From contig CAJTPK010000014.1 of assembly GCA_910578075.1 (NCBI GenBank), positions 20,299 through 84,298 on the forward strand: DNA of 64,000 nucleotides, in the 5' to 3' direction. The notes under the pieces were generated by a model. It did no database searches and was not told the origin of the DNA. It worked only from the letters and a program-made list of their open reading frames with translations. This DNA comes from an uncultured Muribaculaceae bacterium (lineage in GTDB: Bacteria; Bacteroidota; Bacteroidia; Bacteroidales; Muribaculaceae). Below are positions 1 to 9,427 of this stretch, piece by piece. A program made the position numbers and the translations under genes. Position 1 is the stretch's first letter. Each line of letters starts with the position of its first letter.

Positions 1-2
1 TA

Positions 3-632
3 TTCGGCAAAAAGAACTGGGCAAAACTTGCTGAGGAAATCAGCTACAGCAACCCGGATGCAGAGGCAAGTGAGGCAGCCCGCAGCAAGGCATACCGCTG
101 GATTGAATATTGGAAACTTCGTTTCAAGAGCAAAACGTTCACTCCTCTGACAGATCCTGACGGCAAATGGACCCTCGTGTTGATGACCCGCGCTGACTTC
201 GGTTTGTTAGGTTCATTCAACAAACACATCAAGACACCGTTCGAGACATTCTATTTCGGTGGTGACGGTATGACAGGTTCATATACTTACGCAACCGAGA
301 CAATATCCATGCGCGGATATGAGAACGGTCAGTTCACCCCTAACGGATACGAGGGCTACGCTTACGGCAAGTTCACACTTGAGCTCCACTTCCCGTTCCT
401 GCTCCAGCCTTCCACCACAATCTATGCCATCGCATTTGCCGAAGCCGGTAACGCATGGTATGATGTCAAGGACTTCTCACCTTTCAACCTCAAGCGCAGT
501 GCCGGTGTCGGTGCCCGCGTTTACCTCTCGGTGCTCGGATATCTCGGCATTGACTGGGCATACGGTTTCGACAAGGTGTGGGGAACCCGCGGTGGATCAC
601 AGATTCACTTTATCCTCGGTCAGGAGTTCTAA
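3..632 (+). CDS. bamA: BamA/Omp85 outer-membrane assembly factor, C-terminal part
   Basis: The reading frame is open from the first bases of the window, so only the last 209 codons of the gene are present. The protein is rich in alternating beta-strand segments and ends in a phenylalanine (GQEF), the usual end of an Omp85 beta-barrel. The stretch with GYEG/YGKFTLELHFPF, then FAEAGNAW and a late VGARVYL...LGYLGIDWAYGFD segment, matches the Bacteroidota BamA barrel end. BamA folds and inserts outer-membrane proteins. The two OmpH/Skp chaperone genes directly downstream are the conserved partners of bamA, and both products act on outer-membrane protein precursors in the periplasm. An internal ATG at 177 is not a start, because the barrel sequence runs through it from upstream. 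The POTRA domains lie outside the window. Confidence 0.9.
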   Translation, partial: FGKKNWAKLAEEISYSNPDAEASEAARSKAYRWIEYWKLRFKSKTFTPLTDPDGKWTLVLMTRADFGLLGSFNKHIKTPFETFYFGGDGMTGSYTYATETISMRGYENGQFTPNGYEGYAYGKFTLELHFPFLLQPSTTIYAIAFAEAGNAWYDVKDFSPFNLKRSAGVGARVYLSVLGYLGIDWAYGFDKVWGTRGGSQIHFILGQEF

Positions 633-699
633 AAAATCTTAACAGCTTAAACCTTTCATAAAGCACAATGTCTTAAATGACAAACAAAACATTAAAGCT

Positions 700-1215
700 A
701 TGAAGAAGATATTGATTACATTGTGTCTCGCCGTTGCGGGAATAGCAGGAGCGTCAGCCCAGAAGTTCGCACTCGTCGACATGGAATATATCCTCCGCAA
801 TGTCCCCTCATATGAAATGGCAAACGAGCAGCTCAATCAGGTTTCGCAAAGGTGGGAGAAGGAGGTTAACGAAATCTCCAAGGAGGCTGAGACCATGTAT
901 AAGAACTACCAGTCGGATATGGTATTCCTGACAGATGAACAAAAAAAGAAACGTGAGGAAGAAATTGTTGCCAAAGAGAAAGAGGCAACGGATCTTCGCT
1001 ACAAATATTTCGGTCCGGAAGGCGAGCTTTTCAAGAAACGCCAGTCTCTGATCAAGCCGATTCAGGAAGATGTATATAATGCTGTCAAGGCTGTTGCGGA
1101 AGAAAAAGGTTACATGACAATCTTCGATCGCGCGTCATCACAGAGCATCGTATTCGCTTCTCCGAGAATAGACGTCAGCAACGATGTGCTTGCGAAACTC
1201 GGCTACTCAAAGTAA
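700..1215 (+). CDS. OmpH/Skp-family periplasmic chaperone (first copy)
   Basis: A 171-residue protein with a signal peptide (MKKILITLCLAVAGIAGASAQ) followed by an alpha-helical, charged coiled-coil body and a C-terminal segment (IFDRASSQSIVFASP, then DVSNDVLAKLGY). This is the OmpH/Skp layout: two long helices forming tentacles that hold unfolded outer-membrane proteins. Length is normal for the family. It sits 67 bases after bamA and is probably cotranscribed with it. It is paralogous to the next gene, which ends in the same way (ILFYASP...VKAKLGLK). The assignment is secure at family level; which of the two copies acts as the main BamA partner cannot be read from the sequence. Confidence 0.9.
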   Translation: MKKILITLCLAVAGIAGASAQKFALVDMEYILRNVPSYEMANEQLNQVSQRWEKEVNEISKEAETMYKNYQSDMVFLTDEQKKKREEEIVAKEKEATDLRYKYFGPEGELFKKRQSLIKPIQEDVYNAVKAVAEEKGYMTIFDRASSQSIVFASPRIDVSNDVLAKLGYSK

Positions 1216-1264
1216 ATCCCGTGTAGAGACTGGAGCGCAGAGTTGGTAATTATCGTTAAAGAAT

Positions 1265-1295
1265 TTTGCTTATTTAGTTAAATTAACTATCTTTG
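1265..1295 (+). promoter_or_regulatory. Bacteroidota-type promoter for the second ompH gene
   Basis: TTTG at 1265-1268 and TATCTTTG at 1288-1295 are separated by 19 bases. This is a full match to the -33/-7 consensus (TTTG, 19-21 bases, TAnnTTTG) of the primary sigma factor in Bacteroidota. It lies about 105 bases upstream of the ATG at 1401, so the second ompH gene would have a leader of roughly 100 nucleotides and its own promoter. Confidence 0.75.
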
Positions 1296-1400
1296 CGTTC
1301 GAAATTTCAGAAAGAGTTTAAATTTCCGGGGATTGAACGTCATCCGTCCGAATCCGGGTTTAAATGGTTCAACAAGAGAAAACAAATACAATTAAATAAA

Positions 1401-1907
1401 ATGTTAAAGAAAATTTTACTCGCCGTAGCAGTCGCACTCCCGATGTTCGCTTCTGCTCAGACAGCCAAGATGGGTATCGTTGATACAAACGCAGTGTTCC
1501 AGGCAATGCCCGAGACAGCAGCAGCCCAGACAAAACTTCAGGAAATCCAGAAGAAATATCAGGAGGAATTCACTCGTCTTGAGGATGAATACAAACGTAT
1601 GGTCGATGAGCTTCAGAAGATGAAAGAGGATGAGCTCCCCGCAATCCGTGAGCGCAAGACACGCGAGATAAGCGACTATCAGCAGAAAATCCAGACATTC
1701 ATGCAGAGTGCTGACCAGGACATAGCCCAGCAGCAGCAGCAGCTCATGGCTCCTATAGCAACAAAGATGAAGGAAGCTATCGAATCTGTAGGTAAAGAGA
1801 ACGGCTTCGGTCTCATACAGAATTTCTCACCCGATCAGATTCTCTTCTACGCATCTCCTGTAGAAGACATCACCCCGATGGTGAAAGCTAAACTGGGACT
1901 CAAATAA
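1401..1907 (+). CDS. OmpH/Skp-family periplasmic chaperone (second copy)
   Basis: A 168-residue protein beginning MLKKILLAVAVALPMFASAQ, a clear signal peptide. A longer reading frame exists upstream (ATG at 1293), but it overlaps the promoter and would bury the signal peptide, so the start at 1401 is preferred. After cleavage the protein is a charged helical rod (KLQEIQKKYQEEFTRLEDEY... and a glutamine run QQQQQ near residue 114) and ends with FYASPVEDITPMVKAKLGLK, as OmpH proteins do. Role: holds outer-membrane protein precursors in the periplasm for the Bam complex. It follows a paralogue and bamA, has its own promoter, and is closed by a strong hairpin terminator at 1930. Confidence 0.92.
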   Translation: MLKKILLAVAVALPMFASAQTAKMGIVDTNAVFQAMPETAAAQTKLQEIQKKYQEEFTRLEDEYKRMVDELQKMKEDELPAIRERKTREISDYQQKIQTFMQSADQDIAQQQQQLMAPIATKMKEAIESVGKENGFGLIQNFSPDQILFYASPVEDITPMVKAKLGLK

Positions 1908-1929
1908 ATATAATACAAACAGATAAACG

Positions 1930-1964
1930 AAATGCGAGGTTCCTCAGAACTTCGCATTTTGTTT
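1930..1964 (+). terminator. Rho-independent terminator after the ompH pair
   Basis: A 13-base stem (AAATGCGAGGTTC pairing with GAACTTCGCATTT, one G-U pair) with a 4-base loop, followed by TGTTT. It lies 23 bases after the second ompH stop codon and closes the bamA-ompH unit. Confidence 0.75.
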
Positions 1965-2011
1965 ACATCCCATACTTCATAACCCGAACCTCATACCTCT
2001 GACTTCATACA

Positions 2012-2845
2012 ATGAACTATCCGTCACATCCGGGTCCGATCGGCGTGTTTGACTCCGGTTACGGAGGGCTCACCATCCTGCGCGAGATCCGCAACCTCCT
2101 GCCGCAATATGACTATCTTTATTTAGGCGACAATGCACGCGCGCCATACGGCACGCGCAGCTTCGACATTGTCTACGAATTCACGCGTCAGGCAGTGGAG
2201 GAGCTTTTCAACCGGGGATGCCACCTTGTCATACTCGCCTGCAACACCGCATCTGCGAAAGCATTGAGATCAATACAGATGCACGTGCTCCCTCTCACAG
2301 ACCCCGACCGCAGGGTACTCGGAGTGATACGTCCCACTGTTGAGATTCTCGGTAAAACCTCTTCAACGCGCCATATCGGACTTCTTGCCACCCCCGGCAC
2401 CGTAAAAAGCCATTCCTACAGAATGGAGATTGAGAAGATATATCCCGGGATGGAAATCACCGAGCAGGAATGTCCCATGTGGGTGCCGCTTGTAGAGACC
2501 GGAGAATTCGATAGTCCGGGTGCCGACTATTTTGTCAAGAAATATATAGACTGTATCCTTAACACGGATCCGGAAATCGACACCCTTATCCTGGGATGCA
2601 CGCACTACCCTCTTCTGTTAGACAAGATACGGCAATTCACCCCTGCAAATGTAAATATCCTACCGCAAGGAGAGCTCGTGGCAGAAAGTCTCAGCGACTA
2701 CCTTCGTCGACACCCGTCGATGGAGGAGCGATGCACCCGTGGCGCCACCGTGGAATTCCTAACCACTGAGAGCCCCGAAAAATTCGATCCTCTCGCCTCT
2801 CTTTTCCTGGGATCTCCGGTGTCATCCACAAGGATCACATTATGA
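2012..2845 (+). CDS. murI: Glutamate racemase MurI
   Basis: A 277-residue enzyme that interconverts L- and D-glutamate, supplying D-Glu for peptidoglycan. Visible hallmarks are the N-terminal FDSGYGGLT motif, the substrate loop YLGDNARAPYG, and the two catalytic cysteines in ACNTA (about Cys77) and GCTHYPLL (about Cys196). Both cysteines are intact and the length is normal. The gene is separated from ompH by a terminator and a short gap, so it is likely transcribed on its own. Its product acts in the cytoplasm, while its neighbours build the outer membrane. Confidence 0.95.
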   Translation: MNYPSHPGPIGVFDSGYGGLTILREIRNLLPQYDYLYLGDNARAPYGTRSFDIVYEFTRQAVEELFNRGCHLVILACNTASAKALRSIQMHVLPLTDPDRRVLGVIRPTVEILGKTSSTRHIGLLATPGTVKSHSYRMEIEKIYPGMEITEQECPMWVPLVETGEFDSPGADYFVKKYIDCILNTDPEIDTLILGCTHYPLLLDKIRQFTPANVNILPQGELVAESLSDYLRRHPSMEERCTRGATVEFLTTESPEKFDPLASLFLGSPVSSTRITL

Positions 2846-2864
2846 CATATATCCTATAAATTTA

Positions 2865-2894
2865 GTGTCCGTCTCATAAGAGTCCGTCTCATAA
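2865..2894 (+). repeat. Tandem pair of a GTCCGTCTCATAA motif
   Basis: Two adjacent 15-base units (GTGTCCGTCTCATAA and GAGTCCGTCTCATAA) lie just before the TPR gene. The same sequence forms the outer ends of the MITE-like element at 16903-17250, and a variant occurs at 27537-27551 (AGAGTCTGTCTCATA). These may be solo ends left by excised elements. Confidence 0.6.
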
Positions 2895-2905
2895 AAATCA
2901 CCCAC

Positions 2906-3175
2906 ATGCAGCTACACGAATTAAAAGAAACTATCCGCACTGCCACCTACGAGGAAGCTGTGGCAGCCCTGACCGACTATATCACCGCCAATCCCGGCGA
3001 TGACGAAGCACTAACCACACGCGGAATGCGTCATTGGGGTGCGGGGAAACGCTCCCTTGCCATCAACGACTACCTTGCCGCCATTGCTATCAACCCCGAA
3101 AGCCGTGCCCGCGAGGCGCTCCGCGCCGCCACCGAAATCCTCGACTACCGCAACACCGACCTCTACAACCCCTGA
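2906..3175 (+). CDS. Small tetratricopeptide-like protein
   Basis: An 89-residue soluble protein without a signal peptide. Its middle has the spacing of TPR helices (YEEAVAALTDYITANPGDDEAL, then GKRSLAINDYLAAIAINPES). It ends ILDYRNTDLYNP, an ending I associate with small Bacteroidales TPR proteins. Such proteins are protein-interaction scaffolds; no partner can be inferred here. It lies between murI and the RHS toxin gene and may be transcribed alone. Confidence 0.7.
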   Translation: MQLHELKETIRTATYEEAVAALTDYITANPGDDEALTTRGMRHWGAGKRSLAINDYLAAIAINPESRAREALRAATEILDYRNTDLYNP

Positions 3176-3239
3176 TCAAATTCATCTAAAAACAAGCCGC
3201 ACATAAAACTATTTTTTACGGATCCTAATTTGTTAAAAA

Positions 3240-3271
3240 GTTGCATTAATGGAAATCTATTACTATATTTA
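3240..3271 (+). promoter_or_regulatory. Possible promoter for the RHS toxin gene
   Basis: GTTG at 3240-3243 and TATATTTA at 3264-3271 are spaced by 20 bases, each one base away from the Bacteroidota consensus (TTTG and TAnnTTTG). They lie about 33 bases upstream of the ATG at 3304. The -7 box runs into a TTTACCGGA sequence that also edges the intergenic repeats near 13.25, 20.4, 20.7 and 35.8 kb, so the toxin gene may take its promoter from repeat-derived DNA. Confidence 0.35.
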
Positions 3272-3303
3272 CCGGATATTCTAATAGATTAACCTTACGG
3301 CAC

Positions 3304-6300
3304 ATGAAAACTTTTCCACAATTGTCACGGTGGGCAATATTCCTGATATGTGTATTGACAACACATACCGTCAGGGCAGAGAGGGAAACCCATTCTGACT
3401 CCATCGCCAGTCACAATGAAATATCCGGCATTCAATATCCGGACATAGATTCCCGAGAAGATTCACTTATCAGGGCACTGTATCCGGAAGTCAGGGTGTG
3501 CCGCTATGTCGATTCCCTGAATTCAGAAGAGTTGTCCGACAAAGCCACAAAAGGACAAAATTCCTTACCTGGACGCGATGGCATATTCAATCCGGCTGTC
3601 CCCAACATTGTGACCATCGACAAGTCAAAGACTGTCGGAGAGATCGAGATACTCTCGTCTGTCACGCCCACAGGAGCGAAGACATACGAGGTGCCGATAA
3701 AGATATACCCCGGCATAAACAATTTTCAACCTTCCTTATCATTGTGTTACAACAGCCAGCTTGGTGCCTCGCCCGTGGGACAGGGGTGGTCGCTCTCTGG
3801 AATACCGATGATAACGCGAGGTTGCAAGAATCTCTATTACGACAATAAAAGCGAGGGAGTCCGTATGGATCTTTCGGACTCGTTCTACCTCGACGGGATG
3901 CGTCTGCTGCAGACAAGAGGGTCGGGCAACGGAGTCCGGATGTATAAATCAGAATTCGGAAATATAATTGCAAGAGGACAGATCTCGGGGAATGTGCTGT
4001 TATATTTCGATGTATTTTATCCGGACGGGAGAAAGGCAAGGTTCGGATATACAGAGAATACAGAGAACGATGTATTCTATCCGGTGACAGAGATGTCCGA
4101 CATGTATGGCAACACCGTCATATATAATTACCTCCACAAAGGCAACTATTACTTCATTTCACAAATTAACTACAGCAATTCCCATATAACGTTCCAATAT
4201 AGATATCGCGAGGATGGACAGGAATTCTACATAGGTGGAAAACACATTGCCATAGACAGCACGCTGTACGATATAACATGCGGACATGGTGACAAGTCTC
4301 TACATTCGTATGAACTGTCATACGAGACACACCATGACGCTACTGTCCTTAAACGCATCGGATACAATAACGGCAGTGACGGTTACAATCCGCTTACATT
4401 TTATTACGGAGAAGGCAACACGGAACAGGACTACAATACATCAGTCACACGTCTGCAAAGGTATCATGACTCTGATGGTCCTGGTAAGATAAAGGTTGTC
4501 AGAGGCAGGCTTGCAAACAACACAACCGACGAAGGTCTGATAACTGTGCCGGTCTCCGTTCCTTATTGGCATCACTATGTAAATGAATCATCAAACGGTA
4601 AGGAAGAAAACGGCTTTATGAATATGTATTCCGGGAAAGAGAATATTTTTCTGTATGCGGGACTGTCCGGAAGTTTCGCAGAGCCAGAACCGGAGTTACT
4701 GACTGAAGCGGGTTTTGTCGATATCCTCTGCGCAGATCTGAAGGGTAATCAGGAAGACTGTATTGTAAAGATCAACAACGGTATAACCGCTTTGGGAGAG
4801 GAAGTCCTGAAATTTAAGGTATATGCATATCGACCGGAATCCACACCCAGTTTCTCCATGATCAGCGAATACAATATCAAACCCGGTACCCAATATCGTG
4901 ATGAAGCGGCGAGGGGAAACTCCGCGCAGCCCAAATTCTATTATTCCGGAGACTTCAACGGAGACGGAAAGATGGAGATCCTCGCGGTGTCAGCCCATAA
5001 TCCATGGGGGAAGGAAGGAAGACCGACAAAGTGTTATCTCTTTGATCTTGAAAATAACAAGACACTGTATGAAGGTCATGTGTTCGCATATGATGTAACG
5101 TTCGTTGGAACGCAGATAGCCGACCCCCTCTATGCCGCCAACAATAGCGACAGACTGCTTGTATTTGACGCGGATGGTGACGGGAAGACAGACATATGCC
5201 TTGTCAATGAATCCGGAACACACATATATACCTTCACAAAGACATCATCCGGGGAATTGCAATTAAAGAAACTTGGCACCAGCGCCATCCCATACAGATC
5301 CATGCTTGCCGACAAGGATCTAATCCCCGGAGATTTCAACGGAGACGGACTTCTGGATTTCATTGAGACACCGGCGAGGGGCACAACTGGAAATCAGAAT
5401 GCATGGACAACATATTTTTCCAGAGGAGACGGGACATTCGGAGCTAAGACGGCAATGGGACCGGGAAAAGATGATGACACCAACTCGGGGTTTCTCTGCC
5501 ACGACATAAACGGTGACGGAATATCCGATATCATCAGATATGACTCAATGGGATTCGACACATATCCATCGAACCCACATTCCATTGACTATGACGAATT
5601 TCACACGTCCTTTGCACCCGGCAACCCTATATTGGTTCCGACCGACATAAACAGTCACAGCACATTCTGTCAGCTTCTCAGTCTGAATAAAGGGACAGTG
5701 ATAAAGTATGCCTCGACAATCGACAAGAGGCGGGAGCTGCTCATGACTGGAATGAGCACAAGCCTGGGTGCTATCGAAAGAAACGAATATTCCTCATTGA
5801 GCAATGAGAGCGACGGAGGAGTCTATGCCTATAACGGAGGGGCGGCTTTCCCATACGTGAATCTACGGGAGCCGGTGATGGTGCTCGCCCGGACCGAGAC
5901 ATGGTGTGGGAACGAGCAGTGCGGCTCCTCCCGCTACAGATATGAGAACGCGGTGTACCATAGGCAGGGACTTGGATTCTGCGGATTCGACAGGATAGAC
6001 TCCTTCGACAGCCATGAAAACAGGACAGTGCAGATATATAATCCCGGCAGACGCGGAGTGCTTGTAAGCTCATCCTCCCCTCAAAACGAGATAACCAACA
6101 ATATAACGATAAAGACCGCCTCAGACAAGACCTTGCAGATCCTTGTCGACAGCAAGACCGAGAGGAATCTGCTGACCGGTCTGGTCTCAGACTATTCATA
6201 TACATATGACGAATACGGGTATCCTCTCACCGAGACCATTTCCCATTCAGACGGCATAAAGATCGAGAATACCATATCCTATCTGTATCAGAAAGATATA

Positions 6301-9300
6301 GACAGCACATACAGCCTTGGATTTGCTATAACGCAGACGAAGAAGACAACCAGAGGCGATGACTCGTTTGAGGAGATGCTCGATTATCCCGGACATCACA
6401 ACAGAAAACCGATAACCTCCAGAAGATATGTCAACGGCAATCAGACCGAACATGTATTTTACGTCTACGATGACAACGGGAATGTTCTGGAGGAGCACGT
6501 TGAGCCTTACGAATCGGGAACCAGCCTTCTTACAGCGTATTCCTATGATGACGAGGGACGCCTGACTGGCAAGACCGACCCATGGGGCTGCACTGAATCG
6601 TATTCATATGATGCCTCCGGCAGAATGACCGGAATCACAGACCACACGGGAACAACCGCAATCGGCTATGATGCCCTCGGAAATGAGATATCCAGGACAT
6701 ACCCTGACGGAACCGCCGATAATATCACATATGGCTGGAGTTCCGATAATTCGGGCGCTGTCTATGAGATTGAGACAAGATCCACCGGCAAGCCGGTGGT
6801 CTCCAAGGCATACGATGCCCTGGGAAGGCTTGTGAGGGAGAGTGACACGCGCTTTGACGGAAGGATACGCAGGACAGACCGCGAATACGACATACACGGT
6901 AACCTGACAAGGGTTTCGGAGCCATACTTCGGGGCGGAGCCTTCCGGGTGGAAGCAGTACGAGTATGATGAGCACGGACGGCTTGAATACGTCTCCGAGC
7001 CGTCGGGACGATGGACACAGCACAGCTATTCCGGCGCGGATGTCATCACATGGGAAGATAACATCCAGGTCAGGCGTACCTACGATTCACTGGGAAACCT
7101 CATAAGGTCATCGGATGAGGCGGGCAGCGTCGAGTATGATCTCGCCGCGGACGGGCAGCCGATAAAGGTCACATGCCCGGGAGGGATCATATACTGGTAT
7201 TATTACGACGCGTTACGGAGGCAGGAGACTGTCGTGGATGCCAGCGCGGGTGTGATACATTACAGATATGACAAATGGGGAAACCGGAGTGAGAGGCTGA
7301 CATACGGCAGGAACCTGGCCTATGAATATGACGGTCTGAACAGACTGCACAGGGTGGTTTCCCCTGAGTTCATCTCCACTTATTCATATGACAGCGACAA
7401 CAGGTTGACCGGCATCTCTTCCGATAACGGGACATCCAGCTCCGTGACGTTTGACCCATACGGAAGAATATCAACCGTCATGGAGAAGGGACCGGATGAC
7501 GTATGGCTGAAAAAGGAGTACTCATACTCCGACGGAAATATAAGTTCTGTCAAATATTCCTCTCACAAAGGCGACATACTCACCGAGGATTATGTGTATT
7601 CCAACGGCACGCTGTGCGAAGGGAAGGTGGAAGGTGTGACAGTCTTCAGACTCGATTCAGAGAACGAGAGGGGGATGCCGCTGAAAATGCAGACCGGAGA
7701 CCTGACCCAAACATGGTCATACAGCGGTGGGTTCCCGACCGCACAGTCGACAGTATACGGCAACAGAATCATACAGAAGACGGCGTATGATTTCGATCCC
7801 GTGTCATCAACCCTTTCATGCCGGGAAAACAATGTGACCGGCAGCTTAGACGAATTCCGGTACGACGGTCTCAACAGACTGATATCCTCCAATATCCGCA
7901 GCCACTCGTTCAATACATGGGGAAACATCACGGAGATGAGCAATGTCGGGGAATTCGGATATGAGATAGCCAACAAGCCTCATGCGTTGACAAAGGTCAC
8001 ACCGTTCGATGAAAATATGTCACTCCCGGTACAGGAGATAACATATACATCATTCAACCGGCCGCAAAGAATCTCAGAGGGAGTTTATTCCGCAGACTTC
8101 ACATACAATGCGGACTTCGACAGGGTCAGGATGCATGTGACGGAAGAATCCCAAAGAGTGTTGACCCGCTATTACCTCGGAGAATGCTACGAGCTGGAGC
8201 TGAAGGGACGGAACAGCCGGGAAAGACTGTACCTGTTTGGTGACTACTACACGGCGCCGGCAGTGGCCATAAAAAATGGAAGCCACTACAGCATATACCA
8301 CATACTGCGTGATTACCTCGGGAGCATAACCGCCGTGGTTGACGATGATGGTGATGTCGTGGAATCGAACGAGTACGAGGCATGGGGACTCCGTATAAAC
8401 CCTGAAAACATGGGGCTGTATGAGGATGAAGGGCAAGAGGCACCGGAACTGTTCCTTGGCAGGGGATACACCGGACATGAACACCTGCCATGGTTCGGAC
8501 TGATAAACATGAACGCCAGACTGTACGACCCTGTTGTAGGCAGATTCCTGTCACCCGACCCGTATGTGCAGATGCCGGACTTCACACAGGGTCTCAACCG
8601 GTTCTCATACGCGCTCAACAACCCCCTGCGGTTCGTTGACAAGGACGGGGAGTTCTTCTGGGCTGCTGTCGGGGTGGCGGCTCTTGTGGGCGGTGTGGTG
8701 AATGTCGCCACACACTGGGATCAGATCAAGGCGGGAGGTTTCTGGACGGGAGCTTCATACTTCCTGACCGGAGCGGCAGCTGGAGGTATAGGCGCGGCCG
8801 TCGGTATCGGTGCGGCGGTAGGCTTCGGAGGAATGCTTGGCGTGACAGCCGCATCATACACAGCAGCGACAACCGGATTCCTAAACGGCGCATTTATCGG
8901 GGCCATAGAGGGAGCGACAGGAGGGTTCATCCTGGGGACAGGAAACAGCCTGATAGAAGGGGAGAGTTTCGGCAAATCTTTGCTCAATGGCGGTAAAGGT
9001 GCATTAGAGGGTGGCATTTCCGGAGGATTGTCTGGAGGAGTTTATGGAGGCTATAAGGCATACAGTAAAGGATATAATTTTTGGACTGGGCCTAAGACAG
9101 CATCAGATCCCAGCAAACATTATTCTGTATATTTTGGATATGACAGCGAGGGAAATGTTCGTTACGTAGGTATAACAGGACGTGATCCGGAAATAAGATT
9201 CGCAGAGCACAGACGATCGAATTCTCCAAGAGCAAATTTAGATTACATGGTGGTTAAGGAACATGTTGGTTTAAGTCATTTAGGAGCCCGCATTCAGGAA

Positions 9301-9423
9301 CAGACATTTATAAACCAATATGGATTGGGGAAATATGGCGGAGCTCTGATAAACCAACGCAACGAGATTGCTCCGAAGTTCTGGAGTAAATATGGAATAA
9401 TGGAATCAATTTTTAGAAAATAA
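3304..9423 (+). CDS. SpvB/FG-GAP/RHS polymorphic toxin with C-terminal GIY-YIG nuclease
   Basis: A 2039-residue protein. In order: signal peptide (about 1-25), SpvB-like segment (about 121-174, with PSLSLCYNSQ and GQGWSLSGIPMITRG), four FG-GAP/VCBS-type calcium-loop repeats (GDFNGDGKMEILAV, DADGDGKTDICLV, GDFNGDGLLDF, DINGDGISDII; about 547-748), many YD repeats (about 1040-1680), and the RHS core boundary (RLYDPVVGRFLSPDP, NRFSYALNNPLRFVDKDGE; to about 1783). A glycine/alanine-rich hydrophobic linker follows. The last 101 residues (from about 1939) carry VYF, then YVGIT, R..FAEHRR, EQTFI and INQRNE. These are the elements of a GIY-YIG nuclease, with the catalytic Tyr, Arg, Glu and Asn positions apparently filled. 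Base composition turns AT-rich at the tip, as is usual for exchangeable toxin ends. Six candidate immunity genes follow, the first only 4 bases after the stop. The secretion route is uncertain: the signal peptide argues for Sec export and nothing for type VI secretion is seen. Confidence 0.9.
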   Translation: MKTFPQLSRWAIFLICVLTTHTVRAERETHSDSIASHNEISGIQYPDIDSREDSLIRALYPEVRVCRYVDSLNSEELSDKATKGQNSLPGRDGIFNPAVPNIVTIDKSKTVGEIEILSSVTPTGAKTYEVPIKIYPGINNFQPSLSLCYNSQLGASPVGQGWSLSGIPMITRGCKNLYYDNKSEGVRMDLSDSFYLDGMRLLQTRGSGNGVRMYKSEFGNIIARGQISGNVLLYFDVFYPDGRKARFGYTENTENDVFYPVTEMSDMYGNTVIYNYLHKGNYYFISQINYSNSHITFQYRYREDGQEFYIGGKHIAIDSTLYDITCGHGDKSLHSYELSYETHHDATVLKRIGYNNGSDGYNPLTFYYGEGNTEQDYNTSVTRLQRYHDSDGPGKIKVVRGRLANNTTDEGLITVPVSVPYWHHYVNESSNGKEENGFMNMYSGKENIFLYAGLSGSFAEPEPELLTEAGFVDILCADLKGNQEDCIVKINNGITALGEEVLKFKVYAYRPESTPSFSMISEYNIKPGTQYRDEAARGNSAQPKFYYSGDFNGDGKMEILAVSAHNPWGKEGRPTKCYLFDLENNKTLYEGHVFAYDVTFVGTQIADPLYAANNSDRLLVFDADGDGKTDICLVNESGTHIYTFTKTSSGELQLKKLGTSAIPYRSMLADKDLIPGDFNGDGLLDFIETPARGTTGNQNAWTTYFSRGDGTFGAKTAMGPGKDDDTNSGFLCHDINGDGISDIIRYDSMGFDTYPSNPHSIDYDEFHTSFAPGNPILVPTDINSHSTFCQLLSLNKGTVIKYASTIDKRRELLMTGMSTSLGAIERNEYSSLSNESDGGVYAYNGGAAFPYVNLREPVMVLARTETWCGNEQCGSSRYRYENAVYHRQGLGFCGFDRIDSFDSHENRTVQIYNPGRRGVLVSSSSPQNEITNNITIKTASDKTLQILVDSKTERNLLTGLVSDYSYTYDEYGYPLTETISHSDGIKIENTISYLYQKDIDSTYSLGFAITQTKKTTRGDDSFEEMLDYPGHHNRKPITSRRYVNGNQTEHVFYVYDDNGNVLEEHVEPYESGTSLLTAYSYDDEGRLTGKTDPWGCTESYSYDASGRMTGITDHTGTTAIGYDALGNEISRTYPDGTADNITYGWSSDNSGAVYEIETRSTGKPVVSKAYDALGRLVRESDTRFDGRIRRTDREYDIHGNLTRVSEPYFGAEPSGWKQYEYDEHGRLEYVSEPSGRWTQHSYSGADVITWEDNIQVRRTYDSLGNLIRSSDEAGSVEYDLAADGQPIKVTCPGGIIYWYYYDALRRQETVVDASAGVIHYRYDKWGNRSERLTYGRNLAYEYDGLNRLHRVVSPEFISTYSYDSDNRLTGISSDNGTSSSVTFDPYGRISTVMEKGPDDVWLKKEYSYSDGNISSVKYSSHKGDILTEDYVYSNGTLCEGKVEGVTVFRLDSENERGMPLKMQTGDLTQTWSYSGGFPTAQSTVYGNRIIQKTAYDFDPVSSTLSCRENNVTGSLDEFRYDGLNRLISSNIRSHSFNTWGNITEMSNVGEFGYEIANKPHALTKVTPFDENMSLPVQEITYTSFNRPQRISEGVYSADFTYNADFDRVRMHVTEESQRVLTRYYLGECYELELKGRNSRERLYLFGDYYTAPAVAIKNGSHYSIYHILRDYLGSITAVVDDDGDVVESNEYEAWGLRINPENMGLYEDEGQEAPELFLGRGYTGHEHLPWFGLINMNARLYDPVVGRFLSPDPYVQMPDFTQGLNRFSYALNNPLRFVDKDGEFFWAAVGVAALVGGVVNVATHWDQIKAGGFWTGASYFLTGAAAGGIGAAVGIGAAVGFGGMLGVTAASYTAATTGFLNGAFIGAIEGATGGFILGTGNSLIEGESFGKSLLNGGKGALEGGISGGLSGGVYGGYKAYSKGYNFWTGPKTASDPSKHYSVYFGYDSEGNVRYVGITGRDPEIRFAEHRRSNSPRANLDYMVVKEHVGLSHLGARIQEQTFINQYGLGKYGGALINQRNEIAPKFWSKYGIMESIFRK

Positions 9424-9427
9424 TTAT

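Noticed and set aside
1293..1400. N-terminal extension of the second ompH gene
   Set aside because: It begins within the promoter -7 box and would hide a perfect signal peptide; the start at 1401 is better.
3304..9423. RHS protein as a type VI secretion effector
   Set aside because: It has a Sec signal peptide, no PAAR or VgrG-linked domain, and no T6SS gene in the window.
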